Source: a virus. From it: a DNA stretch of 30,643 bases. Positions 16,489-22,672 of this stretch are shown in pieces. The position numbers and the translations under genes are program-made. The DNA is taken from positions 1-30,643 of the IMG/VR virus record IMGVR_UViG_3300025325_001456, one strand, 5' to 3'. Positions within the stretch are counted from its first letter, which is position 1. Each line of letters opens with the position of its first letter. The notes beneath the pieces are model-generated. The model searched no databases. It was not told the DNA's origin and was given only the letters and a program-made list of their open reading frames with translations.

Positions 16489-16518
16489 ATACTACGTCTT
16501 GCCAGAGGAGGCTGTCAA
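16489..16518 (-). promoter_or_regulatory. Leftward promoter of the control region
   Basis: On the minus strand: TTGACA (16518-16513), 18-base spacer, TAGTAT (16494-16489, 4 of 6 to consensus). It would make a leader of about 340 bases ahead of the gene at 16139, containing the inverted repeat and the terminator-like hairpin. Confidence 0.5.
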
Positions 16519-16532
16519 GAGGCCGCTTGACA
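16513..16532. promoter_or_regulatory. Operator-like dyad joining two divergent -35 boxes
   Basis: TGTCAAG, six bases, CTTGACA: a perfect 7-bp inverted repeat whose arms are the -35 boxes of the leftward and rightward promoters. A dimeric regulator bound here would control both. The left arm lies inside GGAGGCTGTCAAG (16507-16519), which differs at one position from the mycobacteriophage L5 repressor site consensus GGTGGMTGTCAAG as I remember it. Confidence 0.55.
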
Positions 16533-16556
16533 TTAATGACATCTCTTGTCTATTAT
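16527..16556 (+). promoter_or_regulatory. Rightward promoter of the control region
   Basis: TTGACA (16527-16532), 18-base spacer, TATTAT (16551-16556, 5 of 6). Predicted start near 16563. It would transcribe the two hairpins at 16564-16615 and, on read-through, the gene at 16694. Confidence 0.65.
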
Positions 16557-16562
16557 TCACGG

Positions 16563-16626
16563 CGGCTGCTTGGCAGCCAGTCCCCCCCACGAGAGAAGGT
16601 GGTCGGTTCCCGACCCCTTTTCTCTA
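16563..16626 (+). ncRNA. Candidate short RNA or attenuator leader
   Basis: Directly after the rightward promoter is a perfect hairpin (GGCTGC, TTG, GCAGCC; 16564-16578). A second perfect hairpin follows (GGTCGG, TTC, CCGACC; 16601-16615) with CCTTTTCTCT behind it, like a weak terminator. Transcription stopping there would give an RNA of about 60 bases; read-through would reach the gene at 16694. No known RNA family recognised. Confidence 0.35.
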
Positions 16627-16693
16627 TGTGGCGCTATGACCTTCGCCCTGAGGGGCTCGGTCCGCGCTAGTCGGCGCTGAATCGGAGTTGGCG

Positions 16694-16978
16694 ATGCTGG
16701 AAGGAATGAGCTGGCAGACAGGATCGTGGCTATCGTCGTTCCTGTCCGGTGCCCGTAAGATACAGCTTTCGATTGTCAGGAAAAGAGGCGGCCGATGCTA
16801 CTCTTGTCTTCTCCGGGTACGCTCCGGGCCGTTCGGCTTCAGGCGGTCGGAGTCGTTGTCTAAAGAGGTGGAGTCGTTGGCTGCTGCGCTAAGTGTAATT
16901 GTCACACTCAGCGACAGTATGGGAACGCGGCTCCCGGTCGTGGAGGTGTTCTATTTTAACGAGGACGATCTAAGCTGA
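16694..16978 (+). CDS. Lone plus-strand unknown protein
   Basis: 94 residues from ATG 16694, with GGAG six bases upstream; TTG 16688 and ATG 16706 are alternatives. The middle (ARKIQLSIVRKRGGRCYSCL, then SGPFGFRRSESLSKEVE) alternates basic strands and a helix and could bind nucleic acid. The end is acidic (VEVFYFNEDDLS). It is the only rightward gene among leftward genes and has its own promoter at 16527, as expected for a regulator or accessory gene. No family recognised, so no function is assigned. Confidence 0.55.
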   Translation: MLEGMSWQTGSWLSSFLSGARKIQLSIVRKRGGRCYSCLLRVRSGPFGFRRSESLSKEVESLAAALSVIVTLSDSMGTRLPVVEVFYFNEDDLS

Positions 16979-17004
16979 CGGGTCGTATAGTAAGCGCGAG
17001 CGAC

Positions 17005-17835
17005 CTAACCTGTACCTTCCCGGGCTGCCTCCTTAACTACCTCTTTCGTCTCCTCAGCGGTCAGCCCGGAGCCAGCCTGTAGGGCGTCCAGCCGCTCCTT
17101 GAGGTCCGCGATCTCCTGCATCACTTCCGTGAAGTTGCCCCTGGTCTGGATGTCGAATCCGCTCAGGCGCGTGTGCAGCGTGTTGCCGGAGTCCGGCTCC
17201 AGCAGCATCTCGGGCAGCTTGTCGCGCAGAAACCCGATGATGGCTGGGCTGTCGATGTATTCCAGCAACGTGTAGAGATACACCACCCGGGGGAGGCGCA
17301 CTACTTCGCCTGTGGGAGTGCGACGGACCGTGCCGACCTCCTCGCCCAAGTAGTCAAGCACAAACGCCTGTCTTTCAGTTAGTGCCATGTCGTCCTCCTC
17401 GATGGTGTCCTTTCCCAAATAGAGTTGTGGATCGTGAGCCCAGTAGGCTACTCGTTCTTTGTAGACGGCCTCTGGCGACAGCTTTTGCTTATTCCACACG
17501 TCTAAGTGTAGATGTGGTCCTGTGGAATTGCCGGTGCTGCCCACATAGCCAATGATTTGGCCTTGGCTGACTGGGTCTCCGACATTGAGTGGGGAAGCTG
17601 CGTTGAGGTGGCGGTGGCAGGTCCTCCAACCTCCTGCATGGTCTACGAAGACGTAGTTTCCGTCCTGATCTCCATATCCTTTGGCTCCGATTTGGCCGGC
17701 GGCCGCCGCTCCGATAGGCGTACCAGAGGCGGCTGCTATATCTACAGCTAGGTGCTGGCCAAGGTAGTAGAAGCTGGCTCGGTAGTAGAAGTCTCTGGTT
17801 ACGACCCCTGCGACAGGCCAGAAGAGGGTGGTCAC
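17005..17835 (-). CDS. M23 family peptidase (LytM-like), putative second lysin
   Basis: 276 residues. Residues 25-115 carry the M23 zinc site: H28 and D32 (GQHLAVDIAA), a histidine at H74/H76, and the HxH pair H108/H110 in GPHLHLDVW. These enzymes cut peptide cross-bridges of peptidoglycan. There is no signal peptide. The C-terminal 130 residues hold a helical region and a charged coiled coil (EVMQEIADLKERLDAL), perhaps for anchoring. The GTG start at 17835 overlaps the stop of a small membrane-protein gene as GTGA. It lies on the opposite strand from the other lysin and could be a lysin or an entry enzyme. Confidence 0.85.
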   Translation of the reverse strand: MTTLFWPVAGVVTRDFYYRASFYYLGQHLAVDIAAASGTPIGAAAAGQIGAKGYGDQDGNYVFVDHAGGWRTCHRHLNAASPLNVGDPVSQGQIIGYVGSTGNSTGPHLHLDVWNKQKLSPEAVYKERVAYWAHDPQLYLGKDTIEEDDMALTERQAFVLDYLGEEVGTVRRTPTGEVVRLPRVVYLYTLLEYIDSPAIIGFLRDKLPEMLLEPDSGNTLHTRLSGFDIQTRGNFTEVMQEIADLKERLDALQAGSGLTAEETKEVVKEAAREGTG

Positions 17836-17993
17836 TGTTGGCTATCTTTCCGTTCTCGCCCAGCGGCGATGATCCTCTCCACCGTCTGCAGGATCTGGTT
17901 GATGATGGTCAGCAGGACGAGACAGGAGAAGGCGAAGGCGCCGCCGAGGCCGAGGGCGAGCCAAGCCCACCAAGCAATTCCAAGCAGCGGCAT
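17832..17993 (-). CDS. Small single-span membrane protein next to the M23 peptidase
   Basis: 53 residues, ATG 17993 to TGA 17834-17832. It starts MPLLGIAWWAWLALGLGGAF and continues with a hydrophobic stretch to about residue 31, then a polar, basic tail (QTVERIIAAGRERKDSQQ). This is a single N-terminal membrane helix with a cytoplasmic-type tail. The stop overlaps the M23 start as GTGA, so the two are translationally coupled. A holin or a membrane partner of the peptidase is likely. The ribosome site is weak, and the upstream gene ends six bases before, so it may rely on coupling. Confidence 0.75.
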   Translation of the reverse strand: MPLLGIAWWAWLALGLGGAFAFSCLVLLTIINQILQTVERIIAAGRERKDSQQ

Positions 17994-17998
17994 CGTCT

Positions 17999-18172
17999 TT
18001 ACTCGCTGCAGTGCTCGCAGAACTCGTAGCCGTTACGGATGCTCTCCGTGACGTCATCTACCTCTTCCCGGTTCTCAGGAAGGATGTCGTCGGTGTTGCA
18101 CTGCTCTGAGAGACTCTTCTTGTCATGGATCTTCTTCGTTGCGGTGTCCAGTATCCACCTGCTGTCTACCAT
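17999..18172 (-). CDS. Small cysteine protein with C-terminal CxxC
   Basis: 57 residues, ATG 18172 with AAGGAGG six to seven bases upstream. It starts MVDSRWILDTATKKIHDKKS, has a cysteine at 25 and ends NGYEFCEHCSE. The spacing of Cys25 with Cys52/Cys55 and the GYxxCxHC ending resemble small Ada-like or phage zinc-binding domains. It probably folds around one zinc ion. It lies six bases before the membrane-protein gene. Function unknown. Confidence 0.75.
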   Translation of the reverse strand: MVDSRWILDTATKKIHDKKSLSEQCNTDDILPENREEVDDVTESIRNGYEFCEHCSE

Positions 18173-18208
18173 GGCGTGCCTCCTTCTGCGCTACCTAGTT
18201 CCGATGGG

Positions 18209-18457
18209 TTAATCCTCATCATCACCTCCTTGGAATGGCGAGACTACGACGAACTCCCCGGGGTCCCGTTCCGGTTCCCGTACCGGCGTCGTCCCGTGCT
18301 TGATGAAGACGTCGGGGATCACCGGCTGCCGGCGGGCTGTTTCTTTGCACTGCTGGCCTTTCGGTGCCTCCATGCAGCGGTGCTGGGCTGGGGCGTCGAA
18401 GCCTTCGCTGATGTCATAGCGATGGCCGGCCGGGCAGGCGTAGACGTAGCGGGGCAT
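18209..18457 (-). CDS. FmdB-like zinc-ribbon protein
   Basis: 82 residues starting MPRYVYACPAGHRYDISEGF. The opening strand, the CPxGH knuckle and later C28 and C37 match the short zinc ribbon of the FmdB-type putative regulators found in many bacteria and phages. The second half is polar and acidic (PFQGGDDED). It may bind nucleic acid or a regulatory protein. The ribosome site is weak, and the upstream gene ends four bases away, suggesting coupling. Confidence 0.7.
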   Translation of the reverse strand: MPRYVYACPAGHRYDISEGFDAPAQHRCMEAPKGQQCKETARRQPVIPDVFIKHGTTPVREPERDPGEFVVVSPFQGGDDED

Positions 18458-18461
18458 GTGG

Positions 18462-18821
18462 TTAGTTCGCGGGGACTGTATCCGGTAGATCAGGCTTGGA
18501 CTCCACAGGGAGATCGAGAGCTACGAGCTCGTAGGCGACAACAGCCTGCATGATGTCGTCGAATGTCTCTTTGGCGAATGGTCCGTCAGGTAGGTCGTTC
18601 CCGCGTGTCCAATCCTCGCCCGGGCGAACGGTTCGGGCTGAGGCGACACAGCCTAAGTAGTTGGGGGTGAAGTATAGGCTGTATGTGTGTGCAGCCGTGC
18701 AGAAGATCGCCCTGCCGGTGTTGTCCTCCTCCTTGCTGAATCGGACGGTGTCGGAGACCAGCTTCCATCTTCCGAATCCGTCTAGCCAAGCTGTGAGAGT
18801 AGCCTTCAGCTCTTCGTACAT
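18462..18821 (-). CDS. Unknown protein, 119 residues
   Basis: ATG 18821 with a GGAGGAAGAG ribosome site that overlaps the end of the previous gene. It starts MYEELKATLTAWLDGFGRWK and has an alternating strand-helix pattern with TYSLYFTPNYLGCVASARTV in the middle, a plausible small alpha/beta fold. The C-terminal 20 residues are acidic and proline-rich. No family is recognised. It sits in a run of small early genes, where host-takeover or anti-defence proteins are often found; that is context only. Confidence 0.75.
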   Translation of the reverse strand: MYEELKATLTAWLDGFGRWKLVSDTVRFSKEEDNTGRAIFCTAAHTYSLYFTPNYLGCVASARTVRPGEDWTRGNDLPDGPFAKETFDDIMQAVVAYELVALDLPVESKPDLPDTVPAN

Positions 18822-18830
18822 CTCTTCCTC

Positions 18831-19034
18831 CTACTCCTGCGTGTAGATGTGCTGGATGATCGTGTTCCGTAGCTGTCTGCTGGTGATCATGATATCAGTC
18901 AGCGTGTGGACCGTTACGGCTAGGTCTTCCGGCAGCAGCCTGTTGGGTGGCCAGACCTCTTCGTACTTCCTCATCAGTGCCCGGAGATCTTGGTTCGCCT
19001 TCCTGATCGCTATCTGTGCCCCCGTCTCGGCCAT
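18831..19034 (-). CDS. Small helical protein, unknown
   Basis: 67 residues, ATG 19034 with GGAGG nine bases ahead. It starts MAETGAQIAIRKANQDLRAL and is helical and charged throughout. It lies wholly different in frame from the gene that starts at 19377, whose 3' end overlaps it by 140 bases. Its sequence looks the more protein-like of the two frames in the overlap (regular heptad-like leucines and a PPNRLLPEDLAV turn). No family recognised. Confidence 0.7.
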   Translation of the reverse strand: MAETGAQIAIRKANQDLRALMRKYEEVWPPNRLLPEDLAVTVHTLTDIMITSRQLRNTIIQHIYTQE

Positions 19035-19377
19035 GGCGTAATGCCTCCAGCAGGAAGCTCTGCAGGATCAGCGACCGGAGGCGGCCGATGAAGGTGATAG
19101 CCTCCTGCAAGGAAAGCTTACTTCCGTACTGCTGGAGCTGTCGAGTAAGGTTCTTCCGGCCCTGCCGGTTCTCACGCAGCAGGCTATCGAAGTCACAGGC
19201 TTGGGGATCCTCGGCTAGCAGCACCGTCAGGGGAAGAATGGTCTCATCAGCATTGAAGCCGGCTTCTTCTATCACCGGCTTTAACTGGTAGAGAGGATCC
19301 CTCTCCCAAGCGATATAGCCGATGCCTTCGGGCGAGGCTAGACGGAGGTGCGGGGGTGGCAGCAGCTTCTTAGCCAT
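18895..19377 (-). CDS. Unknown protein with an unusually long 3' overlap
   Basis: 160 residues as an open frame, starting MAKKLLPPPHLRLASPEGIG. The first ~115 residues (through LILQSFLLEALRHG) look like a regular helical protein. The last ~45 residues become Gly/Arg/Gln-rich and overlap out of frame with the gene at 19034, so they may be a real overprinted tail, or a frame change near the GGGGG run at 19018-19022 may join the first part to the next protein. Its start overlaps the stop of the gene at 19370 by eight bases. Function unknown. Confidence 0.55.
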   Translation of the reverse strand: MAKKLLPPPHLRLASPEGIGYIAWERDPLYQLKPVIEEAGFNADETILPLTVLLAEDPQACDFDSLLRENRQGRKNLTRQLQQYGSKLSLQEAITFIGRLRSLILQSFLLEALRHGRDGGTDSDQEGEPRSPGTDEEVRRGLATQQAAAGRPSRNGPHAD

Positions 19378-19882
19378 GCGGCAGGCCTTTGAGCACCAAG
19401 CGTGCCATCTTGAGTGGGCAGGTGGAGCTGTGGACTACCCCCTCGACCGAGTCGATCTCACCAGCTCTGCAGAGCCAGCAGTATCTACCTTGGACACAGA
19501 GCTCCATGTTCATGTTGTCGGCGCTGTCGTGGAGTCTCAAGAGCAAGCTGCGAAGGGATGCGATGGTCCACAAGGCTTCGATCCCGTACTGGTAGGCTGC
19601 CCGTGTCCAGTAGGGAACACCATCATCTGTCGCGGTTCGGCTGACCTTCTCAAGAAGCTGATAATGCAGTTGCTCATCATCGATCAACCAGCGGAATGCT
19701 TCTGTGCGTTGGTTACAGGCTTCGCAGCGGAACCTCTGTCCGCGGCCATCGCCGGCGCCGTAATACACACCTCCAAGAGGCTCACCGCAGTCGACGCAGG
19801 AACTGCTGTTATTGTGACGACGGAGCAGGTCCTCCATCGCCTCTTCGTCAGTCGCTGCCGGTAATCCGTTCATCTCCTGCAC
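19370..19882 (-). CDS. Two-zinc-ribbon protein, unknown
   Basis: 170 residues from GTG 19882 with GGAGA eight bases ahead; the ATG at 19873 touches AGGAG directly and is less likely. CVDC near residue 29 with CEAC near 53 forms one ribbon. Later CWLC near 135 and a cysteine near 155 form a second. The middle is helical (SLRSLLLRLHDSADNMNM). It resembles small phage zinc-binding proteins of unknown role, possibly nucleic-acid-binding. It overlaps the previous gene (stop 19848) by 35 bases. Confidence 0.75.
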   Translation of the reverse strand: MQEMNGLPAATDEEAMEDLLRRHNNSSSCVDCGEPLGGVYYGAGDGRGQRFRCEACNQRTEAFRWLIDDEQLHYQLLEKVSRTATDDGVPYWTRAAYQYGIEALWTIASLRSLLLRLHDSADNMNMELCVQGRYCWLCRAGEIDSVEGVVHSSTCPLKMARLVLKGLPHG

Positions 19883-20033
19883 CGGGCTTCTCCGTCTCTA
19901 CCCACTCTACTGATGACCATGGTACGAAGCGGTGGGCTGATCCTGTCCAGTAGGTTATGCCGTGGCTGTCCTCAACGATACTATCAGTCGTGACCGGATC
20001 GATGGCGTGGGTGAGTTTTATCGTGATCTTCAT
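19848..20033 (-). CDS. Small protein, unknown
   Basis: 61 residues from ATG 20033, which has an excellent AAGGAGGTGACGGA leader; the longer frame to 20252 is an out-of-frame read of the macro-domain gene. It starts MKITIKLTHAIDPVTTDSIV and has a beta pattern with HRFVPWSSVEWVE. The C-terminus is polar. No family recognised. It lies between the macro-domain gene and the double zinc-ribbon gene. Confidence 0.75.
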   Translation of the reverse strand: MKITIKLTHAIDPVTTDSIVEDSHGITYWTGSAHRFVPWSSVEWVETEKPGAGDERITGSD

Positions 20034-20050
20034 TCCGTCACCTCCTTTTG

Positions 20051-20512
20051 TCAGGGAAGCCTTACCAACATGAACCTGTCTGCCTTGAGGTGATAGCGTA
20101 GGATGGGTAGCACGACCTCCTCTGGCAGGCCTCCGTTGCCGCAGCCTACCAAGGGCAGGGCGATCCGCTCTCCGGGGTTGCTCCACGCCGCCAATTGCAT
20201 TGTTGACTTCTCGACGACCGCGGCCACTGACCTTCCCATCCAAGATAGCCACGGCTTCTTCTCATCCAAGGGCTTGGTGGGGAAGAAGATCAGCCCCTCA
20301 TAGAACCAGATCTCTGCCACTCCCCGGGCTGCCATGTCCTGACAGACCTCGCCGTAGATCTGGGGCAGGTCTGGGAACTTGTGGGCTGCCTGCGAGGCGA
20401 CGCCGCGACCCATGACGTTGCTGCCGTCGCGGCGCCAGCCGAGATTGGTTGGGACGACAAGGCTGTAGCCTTTGCCGTGGAAGTCCCACAGGTTCCCATA
20501 GACCTCTCGCAT
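20051..20512 (-). CDS. Macro-domain protein (ADP-ribose-binding type)
   Basis: 153 residues. It starts MREVYGNLWDFHGKGYSLVV, then PTNLGWRRDGSNVMGRGVAS near residues 21-40 and LPLVGCGNGGLPEEVVLP near 119-136. These match the phosphate and ribose loops of macro domains, which bind ADP-ribose and often remove it from proteins, DNA or ADP-ribose-1''-phosphate. Length fits a single domain. In phages such proteins may counter ADP-ribosylation toxins or NAD-based defence, or recycle ADP-ribose products; here that is inference. It is placed in the small-gene cluster, four bases from the preceding gene's stop. Confidence 0.85.
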   Translation of the reverse strand: MREVYGNLWDFHGKGYSLVVPTNLGWRRDGSNVMGRGVASQAAHKFPDLPQIYGEVCQDMAARGVAEIWFYEGLIFFPTKPLDEKKPWLSWMGRSVAAVVEKSTMQLAAWSNPGERIALPLVGCGNGGLPEEVVLPILRYHLKADRFMLVRLP

Positions 20513-20516
20513 CGGA

Positions 20517-20741
20517 CTAATCCGGCCGCTTCTTTACCGGCCAAGCCTCCATCACGTCTGCGAAGTCCCGGATTTCCTTGACTACCTCCGGTGCGTAGCC
20601 TAGATCCTCCAACGTGTCCGCGTAGAACTGCACCGCCCCAGAGGCGAACATGTCCTGCGCCCGCAGCAGGAACACCGGCTCGTTCTCAGGAATCTCCTTC
20701 TCGGACGTTGTGATCCGGCCGTACTTGTTTGGGTCGTTCAT
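20517..20741 (-). CDS. Small phage protein with EPVFLLRAQD motif
   Basis: 74 residues from ATG 20741; AGGAGG lies eight bases ahead, while the ATG at 20747 is too close. It starts MNDPNKYGRITTSEKEIPEN, followed by EPVFLLRAQDMFASGAVQFY and a helical end. The PEDEPVFLLRAQD-like phrase recurs in small proteins of many phages that I cannot link to a function. The hairpin at 20767-20783 lies in its leader. Confidence 0.75.
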   Translation of the reverse strand: MNDPNKYGRITTSEKEIPENEPVFLLRAQDMFASGAVQFYADTLEDLGYAPEVVKEIRDFADVMEAWPVKKRPD

Positions 20742-20766
20742 TCTCATCTCCTCCTGTGGCTACTGA

Positions 20767-20783
20767 TAGGCTCTGAGAGCCTA
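20767..20783. repeat. Short perfect hairpin in the leader of the 20741 gene
   Basis: TAGGCTC, TGA, GAGCCTA: 7-bp stem with a three-base loop, 26 bases before the start of the 74-residue protein. No T-run on either side, so not a clear terminator; could be an operator or a transcript-end structure for the nuclease gene region. Confidence 0.45.
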
Positions 20784-20838
20784 CTTATGCTCGAAGTGGT
20801 GTTCGGCATCATCTCCAGACGGTGCCGGTGGCTGGTGG

Positions 20839-21621
20839 TCATCCTACAGCCTCTGGTGGCCTTCTGGCGTGCCAGTCTAGCACCCTGCGGATCTGTCTCA
20901 CCCGTTCCGGTCCCAACCCCTCCACCTCGCGTACCCTTTCGCCGGCGTTCCTCTCGATGTCATCAAGCGCCTCCCAGACGCTGAGGCCGCTCTGGAGTAT
21001 CCGCCGGGCCAGCTCCTCTCCGACCTTCGGGAAGGCCATCAGGCTGGTCAGGGCGGAGATCTCGTCCTCGTCGACGGCGAACAGCGGCCGCCGGTCGGTA
21101 ACGGACCATGTTGCTCGTCTCTCCTGTGTCTTCTCGAAGTACTTGATGAGGCTGAAGACACGCTTCATCAGGAAACGGTCGTCATCTATGTGGTCGATCA
21201 GGATTCCGGGCAGGTCCCGGGGCAGTGACATGTGCAGCCAGTTGTGCCAGCCGTCATAGTTCAGCATCCGGTCGAAGCCATAGACTCGGCAGAACCCGTC
21301 GGCTGTCTGCTGGATCCGTCCGCCGTAGAGGAAGATCGGGATGTCATAGCTGGCATGGAGTCCGTGCAGCTGCTCCTGCAGAGAGCGGCCGTGACGTCCT
21401 GACGTCTTTGGAGACTGAAAGCGTGTCAGTGCCTCCGCGGCTGTCTTCACCTCGATGCCGATGGATATCTGTTGGTTCAGCGAGGTCCAGGCCCAGTCTC
21501 CGAACTCCAGCTCCGGCTCGTGGTGGACAGGATCATGCCACACCTCCAAGCCTAGGACTCGGAGTTCATCAGCTCGCTCCTCAGGCTCCCGATAGTCTCC
21601 TAGTACGACGGGGAGTTCCAT
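20839..21621 (-). CDS. XPF/ERCC4-like nuclease with helix-hairpin-helix domain
   Basis: 260 residues. The N-terminus VVLGDYREPEERADEL is the strand with the DxRE-type pattern of ERCC4 nucleases. GD at 41-42 and E57-V58-K59 stand where XPF/Mus81 enzymes have GD and ERK, followed by GRHGRSLQEQL. The C-terminal ~70 residues hold two helix-hairpin-helix motifs (FPKVGEELARRIL and VEGLGPERVRQI) that bind branched or ss/ds DNA. It would cut flaps, forks or junctions during phage replication. The Arg of ERK is replaced by Val and the last acidic position is Glu, so activity may differ. Neighbours are recombination proteins. Confidence 0.8.
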   Translation of the reverse strand: MELPVVLGDYREPEERADELRVLGLEVWHDPVHHEPELEFGDWAWTSLNQQISIGIEVKTAAEALTRFQSPKTSGRHGRSLQEQLHGLHASYDIPIFLYGGRIQQTADGFCRVYGFDRMLNYDGWHNWLHMSLPRDLPGILIDHIDDDRFLMKRVFSLIKYFEKTQERRATWSVTDRRPLFAVDEDEISALTSLMAFPKVGEELARRILQSGLSVWEALDDIERNAGERVREVEGLGPERVRQIRRVLDWHARRPPEAVG

Positions 21622-21627
21622 GGCTGG

Positions 21628-21867
21628 TCATCGCATCCAGCGCTCGGCGCCGTGTTTCATGTTCTGCAAGGCTACACCTTGGGCCGGAGTACAGTGCTTG
21701 TTGGCCTCGATCCAGCCGGCGATGCTCTCTGCCTTCGCCTTGATGGACTCGGCGAAGTCCATGGCGTCTGTATTGTCGTGGAAGAACTCCTCGGAGATGA
21801 TGTCGGCCATCTCGGAGACCTCTTCTGCCAGCTTCAGCGAAGTTTCCCAGTCGCAACTGTTGCACAT
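21628..21867 (-). CDS. Small acidic helical protein, unknown
   Basis: 79 residues, ATG 21867 overlapping the stop of the ATPase gene as ATGA. It starts MCNSCDWETSLKLAEEVSEM with a CNSC pair and continues as charged helices (SIKAKAESIAGWIEANKHCTP). CxxC plus a later Cys could bind a metal. It is wedged between the Sak4-like ATPase and the XPF-like nuclease, so a recombination or replication partner role is possible. No family recognised. Confidence 0.75.
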   Translation of the reverse strand: MCNSCDWETSLKLAEEVSEMADIISEEFFHDNTDAMDFAESIKAKAESIAGWIEANKHCTPAQGVALQNMKHGAERWMR

Positions 21868-22670
21868 CAGTTCAGCACCATCTCGATGAGTTCATCGAAG
21901 GTGGCTCCGTCCAGCTCTTGGCCGGTGACAGAGGCATTCAGACCGCAATCCTCGATGCGGGTCTTGAACGAGGGTAGCCCGGCCTGTGCCTGCTTCTCGG
22001 ATCTCATCTTGATGACGATGTCCGCAGCCCTAGCTACCAGCTTGTCTCCCTGTGCCCGTGTTCCCAAGATGGTGCCTTCTTGTCCGTAGATCTCGGTGTC
22101 ATGGTGGATGAAGATGACATTGCGCCCTGAGTCCCTGGCCGAGGACAGCAGGCGCCTGAAGAAGTCGTTGCGCATGGTGTATTGGATCCAAGGCTGGTTG
22201 GGAGGAGCCTTCTTGTGGAGGACGTGGCCGGCGATGTTCCAGATCAGGGTTCCCGTGTCGATGATTGCTGTACCGCCCTTGGGCAGTCCCAGTCCGGCCG
22301 GCGGTGGCTTGCAGAACTCATTGTTGACCATCTTCCACCAGTCCTCCTCGAACTGCCGGAGGATCTCCCGACCGTTCTCTACGTCCTCGGCTTGTAGGCT
22401 GCCCGGCTTTCCCTTGACCATTCCGGAGTAGTCGGTGACGAGTATCAGGCCACGGTCGTAGCGCTCCTCGAAGGAGGGTTCTATAGGGATGGTGCTGCTG
22501 TCCGTCCTCATGCTCCGCTCGACGCGATCGTAGCCGCGGTCGAAGTTGTAGAGATAGATAGGGACCGGAGCCGTCAGGCCCAAGCGTGTCTTGCCACTCT
22601 TCTCTTTGCCCCAGACCTCGATGATGAAGTGGGGGCTGATCTCCCGTTCCTTGGCCGCTCTGAATCCCAT
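21867..22670 (-). CDS. Sak4-like RecA-fold ATPase (recombination)
   Basis: 267 residues from ATG 22670; GGGAGG lies seven bases ahead, and the longer frame to 22727 overlaps the next gene without support. GKEKSGKT at 21-28 is the Walker A loop and GGTAIIDTGTLI near 135 the Walker B strand. RNVIFIHHDTE supports a RecA-like core. Phage proteins of this type (Sak4 or AAA_24) act as single-strand annealing or RecA-like recombinases. A Cas4/RecB-like nuclease and a likely ssDNA-binding protein follow upstream on the same strand, which is the usual partner set. Confidence 0.8.
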   Translation of the reverse strand: MGFRAAKEREISPHFIIEVWGKEKSGKTRLGLTAPVPIYLYNFDRGYDRVERSMRTDSSTIPIEPSFEERYDRGLILVTDYSGMVKGKPGSLQAEDVENGREILRQFEEDWWKMVNNEFCKPPPAGLGLPKGGTAIIDTGTLIWNIAGHVLHKKAPPNQPWIQYTMRNDFFRRLLSSARDSGRNVIFIHHDTEIYGQEGTILGTRAQGDKLVARAADIVIKMRSEKQAQAGLPSFKTRIEDCGLNASVTGQELDGATFDELIEMVLN

Positions 22671-22672
22671 AT

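Larger units (their letters stand above)
16140..16693. other. Non-coding control region of about 550 bases
   Basis: No convincing gene on either strand; the frames present have poor starts and cross each other. The stretch holds a terminator-like hairpin for leftward RNA, two copies of GCTGTCAAG (16283-16291 and 16511-16519), a 9-bp inverted repeat, two back-to-back promoters and two hairpins just after the rightward promoter. These are listed separately. Confidence 0.7.

Noticed and set aside
16979-17007. Bidirectional terminator between the genes ending at 16978 and 17005
   Set aside because: Only a 5-bp GGTCG/CGACC stem with a long loop and no T-run.
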